Below are positions 16,363-25,386 of a stretch of DNA of 64,000 nt, one piece after another. Under the pieces are notes generated by a model. It was not told where the DNA came from. It made no database searches and saw nothing but the letters and a program-made list of their open reading frames with translations. This stretch comes from Bacillota bacterium (GTDB taxonomy: Bacteria > Bacillota > Clostridia > Acetivibrionales > DTU013). Every line of letters begins with the position of its first letter. The first letter of the stretch is position 1. The stretch covers positions 62,001 through 126,000 of the forward strand of contig JAEYOP010000040.1 in the NCBI GenBank assembly GCA_023411575.1, given 5' to 3'. A program made the translations under genes and the position numbers.

Positions 16363-16609
16363 TACAGCTGTTATGCAAGCCAATCCAGCACCACCGGAGC
16401 ATACGGAATAATACAAAATCTGAAATAATTGCGGCACTCTGTCCGCAATACCACAGTATTCTTCCACTCCGGAACAAATCCGTCGATTTCGCTGAATTAG
16501 CCAATTCTCATTCGAATAACCCTTACCCTTTCGTCATTTCTATTGTTTATTCTACCCCGGCCGCGCAAAAAAATCAACTGCCTAAGTATGTCATGCCGTC
16601 GATCGTATT

Positions 16610-17572
16610 TTACAAGTAACGGCCGAATGCCCGAAACGTGGGCATTTCTACGTTATACCGTACACCTTCCTCCAATATGTCCTTCACCATTTGTTTCATT
16701 TCCTCCGGAGAACCGGAAACATGCCCTTCAAACATCCTTTTCATTGCCTCTGTGCTATACAGCCGCATGGAGAAGGGAACCAAAAGAAACAGCGGCAGAT
16801 AATACAGGCAGGTGGGCATAATCCTGTCCGGCCTTATGCCACGCGCCTTACAGGTTCCGAATGCCTCTCGCATGGCAATATAGGATTCTTTCATGATCGT
16901 CCGGTCGGTCACAAACCGTTCATAGGAGCCGACTTTCATATAGGTGCCCAGCACCGATGCGGCCCACACGTAATGGCTATGGAGGTAGGGCAGGATTTTG
17001 CCGGTCTTTTTGGGGTTCATGCCCGCTTTCCGGAACAGGCGGCATATCCTGTCCAGCCTCTCCGTCCGGCGCCCGTCTTTTTCGCCCAGCATGGTATTGT
17101 TCAGCGGGTTGCCGAAGATAACGCTCCGGATGAGATTGTCCTTTTTTCCGCCGCCTGCCATGAAGGGGTAGCCGAACAGATACCGGGAAGACTCCAACTC
17201 CTTTCCGATGAGGCTGTCTTCCCCGGGACGGATGTTTTGCAGAAAAAGAATATCGGCTTCGCCCGTTTTCCCCCGGAGCAGCTCCAAAACCCCGGCAAGG
17301 CGGTTGCTTCCGACGGAGACAAGGATCAGCTCGAATTCCGGTGAAAAGTTCGGCTCCTCTATAAAGGCAGGACGATAGAGGGCTTTTACCGCTTCCCCGT
17401 TCCCCTGCCCTTTTCCTTTTCTCATATCCATGCATTCAATATGAATGCCCTCCCGGTCCAACCGTTCCTTTTGGCCTCTTCTGACCAGATGCGTTATCTC
17501 GCAGCCGGTTTGGGAAAGCTGCCAGGCATAAGTCGTACCGATGACTCCCGTGCCTATCACAAGAATTTTCAT
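16610..17572 (-). CDS. Ketopantoate reductase-like protein (ApbA/PanE fold)
   Basis: 320-residue protein beginning with a Rossmann nucleotide-binding motif ILVIGTGVIGTTYAWQL, as in 2-dehydropantoate 2-reductases. The C-terminal half is diverged, and the usual PanE catalytic lysine region is not obvious to me, so the substrate may not be ketopantoate. ATG 17572 lies just after the stop of the AlkZ-like gene; longer frames are unsupported. It is the last gene of the WYL-regulator operon; no clear terminator follows. Confidence 0.72.
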   Translation of the reverse strand: MKILVIGTGVIGTTYAWQLSQTGCEITHLVRRGQKERLDREGIHIECMDMRKGKGQGNGEAVKALYRPAFIEEPNFSPEFELILVSVGSNRLAGVLELLRGKTGEADILFLQNIRPGEDSLIGKELESSRYLFGYPFMAGGGKKDNLIRSVIFGNPLNNTMLGEKDGRRTERLDRICRLFRKAGMNPKKTGKILPYLHSHYVWAASVLGTYMKVGSYERFVTDRTIMKESYIAMREAFGTCKARGIRPDRIMPTCLYYLPLFLLVPFSMRLYSTEAMKRMFEGHVSGSPEEMKQMVKDILEEGVRYNVEMPTFRAFGRYL

Positions 17573-17598
17573 TGCTTCGCCGCCTTGTTCCTCTGACT

Positions 17599-18288
17599 TT
17601 ACTCTCCTTTTATAAGCCCCAAAACCCTGGCCAGCTTGCTCCGATCGGGCTTGCTCCCGTTTGAGACGCCGAGGTCCAATATTTCGTCCACGGCTTCCTC
17701 CTTTTTGATGAGCTGGCAACCCTCCATCCAGGAAGCCGGCGCCCACGCCGTTACCCTGTCGTACACATTGGCATGCCAGCCGTAGGGCATGCCTGTTTTG
17801 TCGGTCTTCTGCCTGCTTCCGGCCACAGTGATGTAAAAATACCGCTGAAGCTCGCCGACTGCCGCGTCCACCCTGCCGGCCCCCTTCTTTTTGCTGACGC
17901 CCATCTGCCGTCTGATCTCGCCGGTGTCGAGGATTTTCCCTTCCTCAAACAGCTTCCACAGCTCCCACGCCGTCTGGCTGACAAGTCCGTCGTACCGCCT
18001 TTCCTCCATGGACTGGCGCGGATGGCATGCCGCGTAGAATACCGGATACATCCTTTCCGCAATAAAGCCTTTGTTCCCACCCAGGATGCGGCCGAAAGCA
18101 AGGCGCTTTTCCTCGGCGGCCCGGTCCTTCCAGCGCCACGGATCCGTGTCCGGGTCCCCCGTGTGCCATATCCTTTCCGGCGTTTCGGCCGCAAGGGACG
18201 GCAACCCCTCCAGGATGTTTGAAAAGGCCATAAAGCCCAGTTCCTCCACTCTTTCCAGGAACTCTTCATATCGGACAAGTAGTGCCAT
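17599..18288 (-). CDS. AlkZ-related winged-helix-like protein
   Basis: 229-residue protein with ribosome-binding site GGGAGG before ATG 18288. The middle (AWELWKLFEEGKILDTGEIRR) looks like a winged helix, and the overall pattern recalls clostridial proteins labelled AlkZ-related, that is, related to the YcaQ/AlkZ DNA crosslink glycosylases. It is shorter than AlkZ (about 400 residues), and I do not recognise the AlkZ catalytic QxQ motif. It follows the DUF3795 gene by 14 nt, so is co-transcribed. A role in DNA repair is only a possibility. Confidence 0.6.
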   Translation of the reverse strand: MALLVRYEEFLERVEELGFMAFSNILEGLPSLAAETPERIWHTGDPDTDPWRWKDRAAEEKRLAFGRILGGNKGFIAERMYPVFYAACHPRQSMEERRYDGLVSQTAWELWKLFEEGKILDTGEIRRQMGVSKKKGAGRVDAAVGELQRYFYITVAGSRQKTDKTGMPYGWHANVYDRVTAWAPASWMEGCQLIKKEEAVDEILDLGVSNGSKPDRSKLARVLGLIKGE

Positions 18289-18302
18289 GGTTTCCTCCCG
18301 AA

Positions 18303-18581
18303 CTATTTTTTCTCTTCACAGGCCCAGCATTTCAACTGCTCGATCCTCAGGCCGGGAGGGTTGTCCCCATGCTCCTTGTCCAGATAGGAGTAGGCGTACA
18401 ATTGCTCGCACGGCATAACCGGGCACTGCCCGCAGTGTGCGAAGCCCTTCTCCTGACAGCATATGGCTATCCCGCATTCCCCGTGAAACGGATGACCGTT
18501 CGTTTCAATACATCCCCCGCAATGGAAAGGTTCCCTGTAGGTACAACTATTGCACAATAAACCGCATCTTGACTCCACCAT
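18303..18581 (-). CDS. DUF3795 Cys-rich protein
   Basis: 92-residue protein with about a dozen cysteines in pairs (CGLLCNSC, CGGC, CGIAICC, CGQCPVMPC, CWAC), the pattern of DUF3795, thought to bind Zn or Fe-S. No signal peptide or membrane segment. It sits between a WYL-domain regulator and an AlkZ-like gene on the same strand. Function unknown. Confidence 0.83.
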   Translation of the reverse strand: MVESRCGLLCNSCTYREPFHCGGCIETNGHPFHGECGIAICCQEKGFAHCGQCPVMPCEQLYAYSYLDKEHGDNPPGLRIEQLKCWACEEKK

Positions 18582-18637
18582 ACCATACCGCCTTTTTAAC
18601 TTGTTTTTCCTTAACTATATCAAGGCGAACAGGACAG

Positions 18638-19552
18638 CTATATGTCATGTCTATAATTGGCGACGATTTTTTTTGCCGTTTCTTCAATTTCAGCGGCGAG
18701 TTCGGCAGGTTCGGCCACTTTCGCCTTTTCTCCGAAGCCGAGGATCCATTTGACCACATACTCCCGGTTCGTATAACCAACCGTCAATTGCAGCCTCCCG
18801 TCCTCCAACTCCTTATAGCTCTCCGGGCCGTACTCCTCCACCAACTGGTATTCGGCGGATTTGTCAAAAAGGACGGTGACTTTGTTCGTGTCGTTTAAAA
18901 AATCACCGATGTCCGATTTCTCCGGCGGAATGTCCCGGGGCGCGAAGGTCCGTTCCGGCACCTCCAACTCCCAGAGCCTGTTCAGCTTAAAAAGCCTGAA
19001 ATCCTGCTTGTCGAGGCAATATCCGAACAGGTACCAGGAGGACCATTTGAACGCAATAAAATAAGGCTCGGCCAAGCGGACTTCCGATCCCTTGGGCGAG
19101 TAGTACCGGAAAGAGACCAGCCTGTTTTTCTCTATCGCGGATTGGATCAGGCTTATCTTCTCCGAAAGACTGGTTTTGTAATGGGAGGACAAATCGATCA
19201 GAATACGGTCCTGCATGGAAACGATCCCCTGCTTCCGGGGGGACAGCTTTGCGATCAGCCTCTCGATCTTTGCCGAATCCGTAACGCTGCCTATGCTTCC
19301 AAGTCCGGTTATGATATGGTTCAGCTCATCGACCGTCAAAATGCTTTTATCCAGCTTGAAGCCCTCCGCAATGGAAATGCCCCCTCCCCCGCCCTGCAAA
19401 GTAACCACGGGGATGCCGGCCTTGCAGATATCGTCGATGTCCCGCTGTATGGTTCTGCGGGATACCTCGAACCGTCGGGCAAGCTCGGGCGCCGTTACCT
19501 TGCCGCACTGCATCAGGATGGTGAGAATGCCTAAAAGGCGGTCGATTTTCAT
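18638..19552 (-). CDS. HTH/WYL-domain transcriptional regulator (YafY family)
   Basis: 304-residue regulator: an N-terminal HTH_11 domain (VTAPELARRFEVSRRTIQRDID), a linker, and a WYL ligand-sensing domain from about residue 130 (VSFRYYSPKGSEVRLAEPY). Many WYL proteins sense nucleic acid pieces or nucleotides and control stress or DNA-repair genes. ATG 19552 has AGGAG upstream; the longer frame adds an unlikely Cys-rich N-terminus. It heads a same-strand group with DUF3795, AlkZ-like and PanE-like genes. Confidence 0.9.
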   Translation of the reverse strand: MKIDRLLGILTILMQCGKVTAPELARRFEVSRRTIQRDIDDICKAGIPVVTLQGGGGGISIAEGFKLDKSILTVDELNHIITGLGSIGSVTDSAKIERLIAKLSPRKQGIVSMQDRILIDLSSHYKTSLSEKISLIQSAIEKNRLVSFRYYSPKGSEVRLAEPYFIAFKWSSWYLFGYCLDKQDFRLFKLNRLWELEVPERTFAPRDIPPEKSDIGDFLNDTNKVTVLFDKSAEYQLVEEYGPESYKELEDGRLQLTVGYTNREYVVKWILGFGEKAKVAEPAELAAEIEETAKKIVANYRHDI

Positions 19553-19664
19553 AAACGGGCAGCTCCTGCAATAAATGGATTGGAATGAACCTGCTTTCAT
19601 TTTACCATAAACCGGCAGGACCAGTACAATCTTTCTTCCTGCAATTCTTTCCGTTTGCGGTATA

Positions 19665-20624
19665 TCAGCGCGGGCTGTCCGGCAAAGCTTCCGCCTTCAT
19701 GGCGTCAGGCCCCGAAACCCCCTTCTTGTGGCCGGATACCACCATTCCCAGAATGATCAGAAGACCTCCGATATACTGGTGCAATACCGGCCTTTCCCCC
19801 AACAGGGCGACCGATAGCAGAAGAGATGTAAGCGGCATCATGCCGGAGAATACGGCGGCAATCGAGGCTTCGCAGCGCTTGATGCCCGCATACCAGAAAA
19901 AGAAGGCAAGCGCGGTAACAGCAGCGCCGTACCAAAACAGGGCAAGCCATTGTTCCATGCTCAGCCGTAAAAGCGGCAGCAGCGGTTTTTCGAAAAATGC
20001 CGGAATCCCGCAGAGCACAAACGCAATGCATGTCACCAGAGCCGTCTGCAGCAGCGGATCGGTCCTCTTTTCCCGTTGGGCGTCGGCTATAAAGCCCAGC
20101 CGCGACAGGACATTGAAAAGGGCTTCACAGGCAGCCGCGCACAATACCAGCAGATTACCGGCAATGTGGGCCTGGCCGAAGCGGCCGTCCAAAAACGGGA
20201 GGCCCTGTAGGAGCAGGATCCCGGCCACCGTTGCGCACAGGCCCGCTATGCGGGACCGGTACAGGGTCTCCCTGAGCATCACTGCCGCAAGAACGGAGGT
20301 GATTGCCGGCGTTGCGCCCGTCAGGATCCCCGCTTCGCCGGTACTTGTGAGGTTCAGCCCCTGAAGCAGGAACAGCCGGAACAGAAATATGCCGAAGGCG
20401 GCCTGCATTACCGGCTGCAGCCAATCTTTCGGTTTCATGCCTCTTGTGGCCGCCGCCAGCCGGCCGCCGCACGCCGGCAGGAGGCATATTGCCGCAAAAA
20501 ACAGGCTGGCGGCCGCAATTGTAAAAGTCCCCAGGCTGCCCGCCACAGAACGGGCCGCCACTACGGACGAACCGGCCAGCGCAAATGCACCGGTCAGAAG
20601 AAACATTCCCTTGACTCTTTCCAT
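19665..20624 (-). CDS. EamA/DMT-family transporter
   Basis: 319-residue membrane protein with about ten hydrophobic segments and the two EamA repeats; the repeat-1 end TSTGEAGILTGATPAITSVLAAVMLRE is typical. It probably exports or imports an amino acid or related metabolite. AAGGAGG lies 7 nt before ATG 20624. It is divergent from a MocR regulator with a 95-bp shared region containing a palindrome, so it is probably that regulator's target. Confidence 0.9.
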   Translation of the reverse strand: MERVKGMFLLTGAFALAGSSVVAARSVAGSLGTFTIAAASLFFAAICLLPACGGRLAAATRGMKPKDWLQPVMQAAFGIFLFRLFLLQGLNLTSTGEAGILTGATPAITSVLAAVMLRETLYRSRIAGLCATVAGILLLQGLPFLDGRFGQAHIAGNLLVLCAAACEALFNVLSRLGFIADAQREKRTDPLLQTALVTCIAFVLCGIPAFFEKPLLPLLRLSMEQWLALFWYGAAVTALAFFFWYAGIKRCEASIAAVFSGMMPLTSLLLSVALLGERPVLHQYIGGLLIILGMVVSGHKKGVSGPDAMKAEALPDSPR

Positions 20625-20663
20625 TTTATTTCCTCCTTGATGATGATATAATAATAAAGAAAC

Positions 20664-20682
20664 TGGCACTCTTGAAGTGCCA
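20664..20682. promoter_or_regulatory. Palindrome in the MocR-EamA divergent promoter region
   Basis: TGGCACT (20664-20670) and AGTGCCA (20676-20682) form a perfect 7-5-7 inverted repeat midway between the two divergent start codons, next to AT-rich promoter-like sequence. It is the best candidate operator for the MocR protein. Confidence 0.55.
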
Positions 20683-20719
20683 CCTTATTTCATTTTTTAT
20701 GATACCAGTTGGAGGAAGC

Positions 20720-22111
20720 ATGCTTGGAATCCAATTAATCCGTGACGGTGAACTACCGCTCTCCAGGCAAATATACGGCACGCTGCGCACTCGGATTCTC
20801 GAAGGCCGGATGAAGCCCGGCGACGCCCTGCCCTCGACACGAGAGCTCGCGGCGCAGCTTGGGGTTTCCCGCAATACCGTATGCGAGGCATACGACATGC
20901 TTCTGGCAGAAGCCTTTGTGGAAAGCAGGCAGGGCGCGCCCACGCGTGTGGCCTGCGGCGTGCAACTGGATCAAATAGAGCGCGGAAACGTATTAAGAGA
21001 GGCACGTACCCCCGGGACAAAGCCTTTCCCTCAGCCTATCGCGGACTTCCGCACAGGCCTCCCCGATCTGCGCAGCTTCCCCATGCATCAATGGCTGCGG
21101 CTGGCAAACAGCGCTTCCGAATCCCTCACCCCCGAGCAATGGGGCTACAGCGGTCCGGAAGGCTTTCCATCCCTCCGGGAGGAGATTGCGGCCTGGCTTT
21201 TCCGAAGCAGGGGGATGACAGTCCATCCTGAGGATGTATTTATAACGGCAGGCGCCACTCATGCGCTGCACCTGCTGGCGGAGCTGCTGTATACGGACCC
21301 GTGCGGGATGATTGTAGAAGACCCTTGTCATACCGGCATGCTGCGCACCTTGAAAAACAAAGGCTTCGAAATAATACCCCTACCGGTGGATGAACACGGC
21401 TTAAGAACGGAATTTCTTGAGGGCGTCCGAGCAAAAGCGGCGTATATTACACCGTCCCACCAATTCCCCCTCGGAGGGATTCTGCCTGCAAGCCGGCGCG
21501 CCGACTTGATCCGGTACGCGAAAAAAAATGACGCCTATCTCATTGAAGACGATTATGACAGTGAATTCCGCTATATCGGCCCCCCAGTCGCGCCGCTGCA
21601 TACGATGGATCCCGGCAGGGTTCTCTATGTCGGGACTTTTAGCAAAATACTCTTTCCGGCGCTCCGGATCGGCTATGTCATCCTTCCCCGCGAGCTTCAT
21701 GAACGCTGGCGCTATCTGCGCATTTATGCGGATGTGCAGAACCCGCTGTTTGAGCAGGCGGCGCTTTCCGAATTCCTGCGCAGCCGCCGGTTCGACCGGC
21801 ACGTGCGGCAAATGCGGAAGCTCTACGGCCAGCGGCGTCAGGCGCTTTTGCGCGCTCTGCAGGAGGAGTTCGGGGATGCGCAGCGAAGCTGGGGCGATGC
21901 CGCAGGACTACATATGGCCGTGGAGTTCCCCTGCATGCATTTTGACAGGAACTTTCTGCACAGGTGCAGGGAGAACGGGCTCCATATTCAAACGGTAGAT
22001 TATCACTGCATCCGCAAGGGCGCGCATTCGAACAAGCTGCTGCTCGGTTACGGCCATCTTACCCCCTTGGAAATCCAATCCGGCATACGCCTTCTTGGAA
22101 AAATTTTTTAA
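20720..22111 (+). CDS. MocR-type regulator (GntR HTH fused to aminotransferase domain)
   Basis: 463-residue regulator. N-terminal GntR winged helix (about 10-75: LPLSRQIYGTLRTRIL, LPSTRELAAQLGVSRNTV), then a fold-type I aminotransferase-like domain with ITPSHQFPLG, IEDDYDSEFRY and the PLP-lysine segment YVGTFSKILFPALRIGY. It has the hallmarks of PLP-responsive MocR/PdxR proteins. GGAGG precedes ATG 20720. Its likely target is the divergent EamA transporter. Effector amino acid unknown. Confidence 0.92.
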   Translation: MLGIQLIRDGELPLSRQIYGTLRTRILEGRMKPGDALPSTRELAAQLGVSRNTVCEAYDMLLAEAFVESRQGAPTRVACGVQLDQIERGNVLREARTPGTKPFPQPIADFRTGLPDLRSFPMHQWLRLANSASESLTPEQWGYSGPEGFPSLREEIAAWLFRSRGMTVHPEDVFITAGATHALHLLAELLYTDPCGMIVEDPCHTGMLRTLKNKGFEIIPLPVDEHGLRTEFLEGVRAKAAYITPSHQFPLGGILPASRRADLIRYAKKNDAYLIEDDYDSEFRYIGPPVAPLHTMDPGRVLYVGTFSKILFPALRIGYVILPRELHERWRYLRIYADVQNPLFEQAALSEFLRSRRFDRHVRQMRKLYGQRRQALLRALQEEFGDAQRSWGDAAGLHMAVEFPCMHFDRNFLHRCRENGLHIQTVDYHCIRKGAHSNKLLLGYGHLTPLEIQSGIRLLGKIF

Positions 22112-22260
22112 TCCAGATGGGCGGTTTTCATCTTTTTCGTTAAAATTTTTAAACGCATTTCGCTTTTCTGCTTAAATTTATTAGCAAATTCAGACATCTG
22201 TTTAAATTATTACTGAACCGGGGTAAAATAGAAGTAGAAAGAATAATTGAGGTAGCGGGA

Positions 22261-22722
22261 ATGGATAATATTGATATCAAAATTATAAGACTCCTGCAGG
22301 AGAACGCCAGAATCACCGCTTCAGAAATCTCCAGCGTCATAAATCTCTCCATCCCGGCCGTGAGCGAACGGCTGAAAAAGCTGGAGGCATCGGGGGTCAT
22401 AAAGCAGTATACGACGATATTGGACCCGCAGCACTTTGATAAAACGCTCATGGCATTGGTTTTCATCACCCTGGAACGGCCCCGGTTTTCCGATATTTTC
22501 GCCGAATTCGTCAAGAAGCAGAATGACATCCTGGAGTGCCACTACCTGGCCGGCGACTTTGATTACGCAATCAAAATCGCGACGGAAAACACCGCAACGC
22601 TGCAGGAATTGCTGAACCGCATAAAAAGCGTCCAGGGCGTGCAGAAAACAAGAACCATCGTGATCCTGTCCACCGCGAAAAACAATTACTCCATCATACC
22701 CGACGAAAAAGAAACCAATTAG
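22261..22722 (+). CDS. Lrp/AsnC-family transcriptional regulator
   Basis: 153-residue regulator with an AsnC HTH (MDNIDIKIIRLLQENARI...TASEISSVINLSIPAVSERLKKLEA) and a C-terminal RAM/ligand-binding domain (ILECHYLAGDFDYAIKI). Normal family length. It precedes a small ORF on the same strand. Likely amino-acid responsive; targets are not evident. Confidence 0.92.
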   Translation: MDNIDIKIIRLLQENARITASEISSVINLSIPAVSERLKKLEASGVIKQYTTILDPQHFDKTLMALVFITLERPRFSDIFAEFVKKQNDILECHYLAGDFDYAIKIATENTATLQELLNRIKSVQGVQKTRTIVILSTAKNNYSIIPDEKETN

Positions 22723-22754
22723 GAACAAGCGAAAAATAATTTTCCGGTTGTTCC
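22722..22754 (+). promoter_or_regulatory. Hairpin between the Lrp gene and the small ORF
   Basis: GGAACAA (22722-22728) pairs with TTGTTCC (22748-22754), with an inner GAAAA/TTTTC stem. No long T-run follows and a ribosome-binding site lies just downstream. It may separate the expression of the two genes. Confidence 0.35.
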
Positions 22755-22777
22755 ATAATAAAAAGGAGGCGCTTGAA

Positions 22778-22972
22778 ATGTTTGCAGATGGATTTAACAC
22801 GGAAGGATTGTTCACCCTGTCGAAGTCGAAAAAAAGCAATGAACTGAACCGGTTTTGCAAGCTGGAAGGAATGAATTACGAGCAGCTTGCGGACGAGGTG
22901 CGCCGGTTCAAGGGCCTGCTGGGAAGAAACAGGCACGTGCGGTCCCATTCGGGAAACGGCAGTGCACAATAA
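22778..22972 (+). CDS. Small basic protein of unknown function
   Basis: 64-residue product with an excellent AAGGAGG site 8 nt before ATG 22778, about 55 nt after the Lrp regulator. The middle is helical and charged (NYEQLADEVRRFKGLLGR) and the C-terminus is basic and Ser/Gly-rich. No signal peptide, membrane segment or Cys motif. I do not recognise the family. The ribosome-binding site makes it likely real. Confidence 0.6.
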   Translation: MFADGFNTEGLFTLSKSKKSNELNRFCKLEGMNYEQLADEVRRFKGLLGRNRHVRSHSGNGSAQ

Positions 22973-23047
22973 GGCGGACGCGGACCCGTCCGGCACCCGG
23001 AGGATCCGCTCCCGGAGATCAGGCACCGAGGCTTCACCCCCGGGGGA

Positions 23048-25261
23048 TTATTTCAGAATCCTGCCGTAATAGTTGGTTTCCAATATCTTGGTGGAATACT
23101 TGAACTTGTCTGCAACAATCCTGTTGACTTTTTTTACATACGCCTTGTCTTCTACCGTACCGTCGAAGAATTCAACCTCGTCCGTCACCGTATTGTATCG
23201 GGCCCGGTCCGTTATCCAGCTCCGGTTTGAGAAAATGACCAGTGCGGGCGAATCGGAAAGGATATCCGTCCCCATCATCAGGCGCGAATCGTATTCCAGC
23301 CCGAAAAGGTTGGATAAGGTCGGTATCCGGTCAAGGCTGGCGCAGGGCTTGTCGATGGTCACCGTCTCCATGCCCTTCTTCCAGAGGATGAACGTACTCT
23401 TGTAAAGCTCGAAATTCTCCTCCACCTTGTGCCCGGCCAGCTCGTCGATGCATTCTCTCGGCAGGCCGTAGGGATAATGATCCCCGCTTAAGGCGATCAC
23501 GGTTTTTTCCGCAATGCCCAATTCCTCCAGCTTTTTCATCATCGCCTCCATCGCGAATTCCAGCTCGAGGTTGCAGGCGATATAAGCCTTTGAAGGATCC
23601 GAATAGGGAAGATTCTCCACGTACTTCCTGTTTTTCGCCGCCATATAGTTCCCTGTGAAGTTGTAATTCATATGGCCGCTGACGGTCATGTAGTAAATGT
23701 GGAACGGTTTGTCCGCGGTAAAATCGCTTGAGGTGATATTAATCATTTCCAGGTCCGATTCGGGCCATGTCTTTTTGACCTCCAGTCCGTTGCCATAACC
23801 CTTGTAGTCGTAGCCCATGTTCGGGTGCGAAATATCTCTCTTGTAATAGGTATAGGTGTGATCGTGATAGGCCTTGGTCGTGTAGCCAAGCTTGCGGAAC
23901 TGGTTGCCCATGCAGAACGGCATGTAGTTCGCCCCGGATTTCATGAAGCTCCAGACGCCGCTCTTGGGAATAAGACCCGTGCAGCCGACATATTCCCCGT
24001 CGGAGGTGCTGACGCCCCAGACAGGATTGTAAAAGTTTTTAAACACGAAGCCTTCCGTGGCCATCCTGTACAAGATCGGCGTCAGCTCGGGCGAAAGGAA
24101 ATAGGGAGAAAAGGACTCCGCCGTGATCAGGATCAGGTTGTCGCCTTTGAACATGCCGGTATATTGGTTTGTCGCGGTAGGGGTAACGGTCGAGAAATAC
24201 TTGTGCATGGCCAAAAGATTCTCGTCCTGTCCGCTGGCCGCCAGCAATTTATCGAAGTCAATGTCCATCGTATTGTAAGGCTTCGCGGGAACAGCCGAAG
24301 CCTCAACGGCATCGCCGTTGCCGCCCGCCGGTTCCTGTACCGACCCTTCGCCGGAAGCTGTTGCCGCCGTGTTGCTTTCGGGTCCGGCAGATGCCTCTGT
24401 AGAGCCGCTTGTGTCTATTGCGCCCTCCTGTCCCGTCATATCCTCCGAAGTCGCATCCGATCCGGCCGTTCCGGGCTGGGTGCCGACGTCCGCATCGGTC
24501 CTGCTTATCGCCGTTGCTTTACCGTTAAACGCATCGTACAGCGAACCCGACGCAAGCTTTTGGAAATCCTGCCGCATCGTCGTCAAAAGGCCAAGCTTGT
24601 TGGCCGACATTTCAAGGCTGGACTCTTTGAAATACAGCGTATACTGGGAGGCAGGTCCGTCGCCGGTCAGGCTGACGCCGATAATTGCCGCGGAATAGGA
24701 GGCTACGCCGAACAACAGGATATAGGCCATAGTGATCCGCTTCATGGGTTCAAACAGGGGCTTTCCTTTCCGAAGGGGAAGCAGTGCGGGCGGTACGAAA
24801 AGAAGGACGACCACCACCGCATTTTTCAATACCGTTTCCGCCACGATATCGGAAAATTGCGTGGCGTCGCCGGCCCCTCCCACCGAATAAAGGGAGAGCG
24901 GCGTATGGAAGATGCAGAAATAGATGATCTGCACGGCATAAATCAGGCTTAAAAGGGACGAAACGGCCGCCGACGCAATGCCCGCGGCTTTTGGCGGGAT
25001 CAGGCCGATCAGCAGGAACAGCAGCGTGCCGGCGGAAAAGGCAAACAGGAACGGGAAAAAGTAGTCCGCGTTGAATGCCCTAAACACCCACACCTTATAT
25101 ATGAGCTCCAGATACGCTATGGTAGCGATAAAATAGAATAGCAGCCAGAATTTTTCGTACAGGGAGGCAAGGGTTTTATAAGCTCCTTTATAGGCTCCCG
25201 CTGACTGTAAATTTCCGATGAGCTTGTGCAAAATCTCTTTTGCCGGTGCGTTTATCTTCAA
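23048..25261 (-). CDS. LTA-synthase-like sulfatase/phosphoglycerol transferase
   Basis: 737-residue membrane enzyme. About five N-terminal membrane segments (45-195), a linker, then an extracellular alkaline-phosphatase-fold domain. LtaS-like elements: ITAESFSPYF (metal Glu), STSDGEYVGC with the likely nucleophile Thr, and LSGDHYPYG with metal Asp/His. It would transfer phosphoglycerol or a related group to a cell-surface polymer. A roughly 90-residue Ser/Thr/Gly/Glu low-complexity insert (about 245-340) lies before the catalytic domain, longer than usual. It stands alone on this strand. Confidence 0.88.
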   Translation of the reverse strand: MKINAPAKEILHKLIGNLQSAGAYKGAYKTLASLYEKFWLLFYFIATIAYLELIYKVWVFRAFNADYFFPFLFAFSAGTLLFLLIGLIPPKAAGIASAAVSSLLSLIYAVQIIYFCIFHTPLSLYSVGGAGDATQFSDIVAETVLKNAVVVVLLFVPPALLPLRKGKPLFEPMKRITMAYILLFGVASYSAAIIGVSLTGDGPASQYTLYFKESSLEMSANKLGLLTTMRQDFQKLASGSLYDAFNGKATAISRTDADVGTQPGTAGSDATSEDMTGQEGAIDTSGSTEASAGPESNTAATASGEGSVQEPAGGNGDAVEASAVPAKPYNTMDIDFDKLLAASGQDENLLAMHKYFSTVTPTATNQYTGMFKGDNLILITAESFSPYFLSPELTPILYRMATEGFVFKNFYNPVWGVSTSDGEYVGCTGLIPKSGVWSFMKSGANYMPFCMGNQFRKLGYTTKAYHDHTYTYYKRDISHPNMGYDYKGYGNGLEVKKTWPESDLEMINITSSDFTADKPFHIYYMTVSGHMNYNFTGNYMAAKNRKYVENLPYSDPSKAYIACNLELEFAMEAMMKKLEELGIAEKTVIALSGDHYPYGLPRECIDELAGHKVEENFELYKSTFILWKKGMETVTIDKPCASLDRIPTLSNLFGLEYDSRLMMGTDILSDSPALVIFSNRSWITDRARYNTVTDEVEFFDGTVEDKAYVKKVNRIVADKFKYSTKILETNYYGRILK

Positions 25262-25386
25262 ATTTTTTCACTCCATATTCCGTGCCCATAGCTGTATTCT
25301 TAGCGTGGAACACATTACCAGCTATATTCTATCAGCATTCTTGAATATGGGCAATAGTGACATTTCCCGCGGCTCCGCCGGGCTTC

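Noticed and set aside
16222..16467. N-terminal extension of the ABC-F frame back to 16467
   Set aside because: It runs through the terminator-like leader, has no ribosome-binding site and is unlike the family; ATG 16221 has GGGGAG and a normal N-terminus.
22114..22137. Terminator after the MocR gene
   Set aside because: AGATG/CATCT with TTTTT gives only a 5-bp stem with a 9-nt loop; too weak to call.
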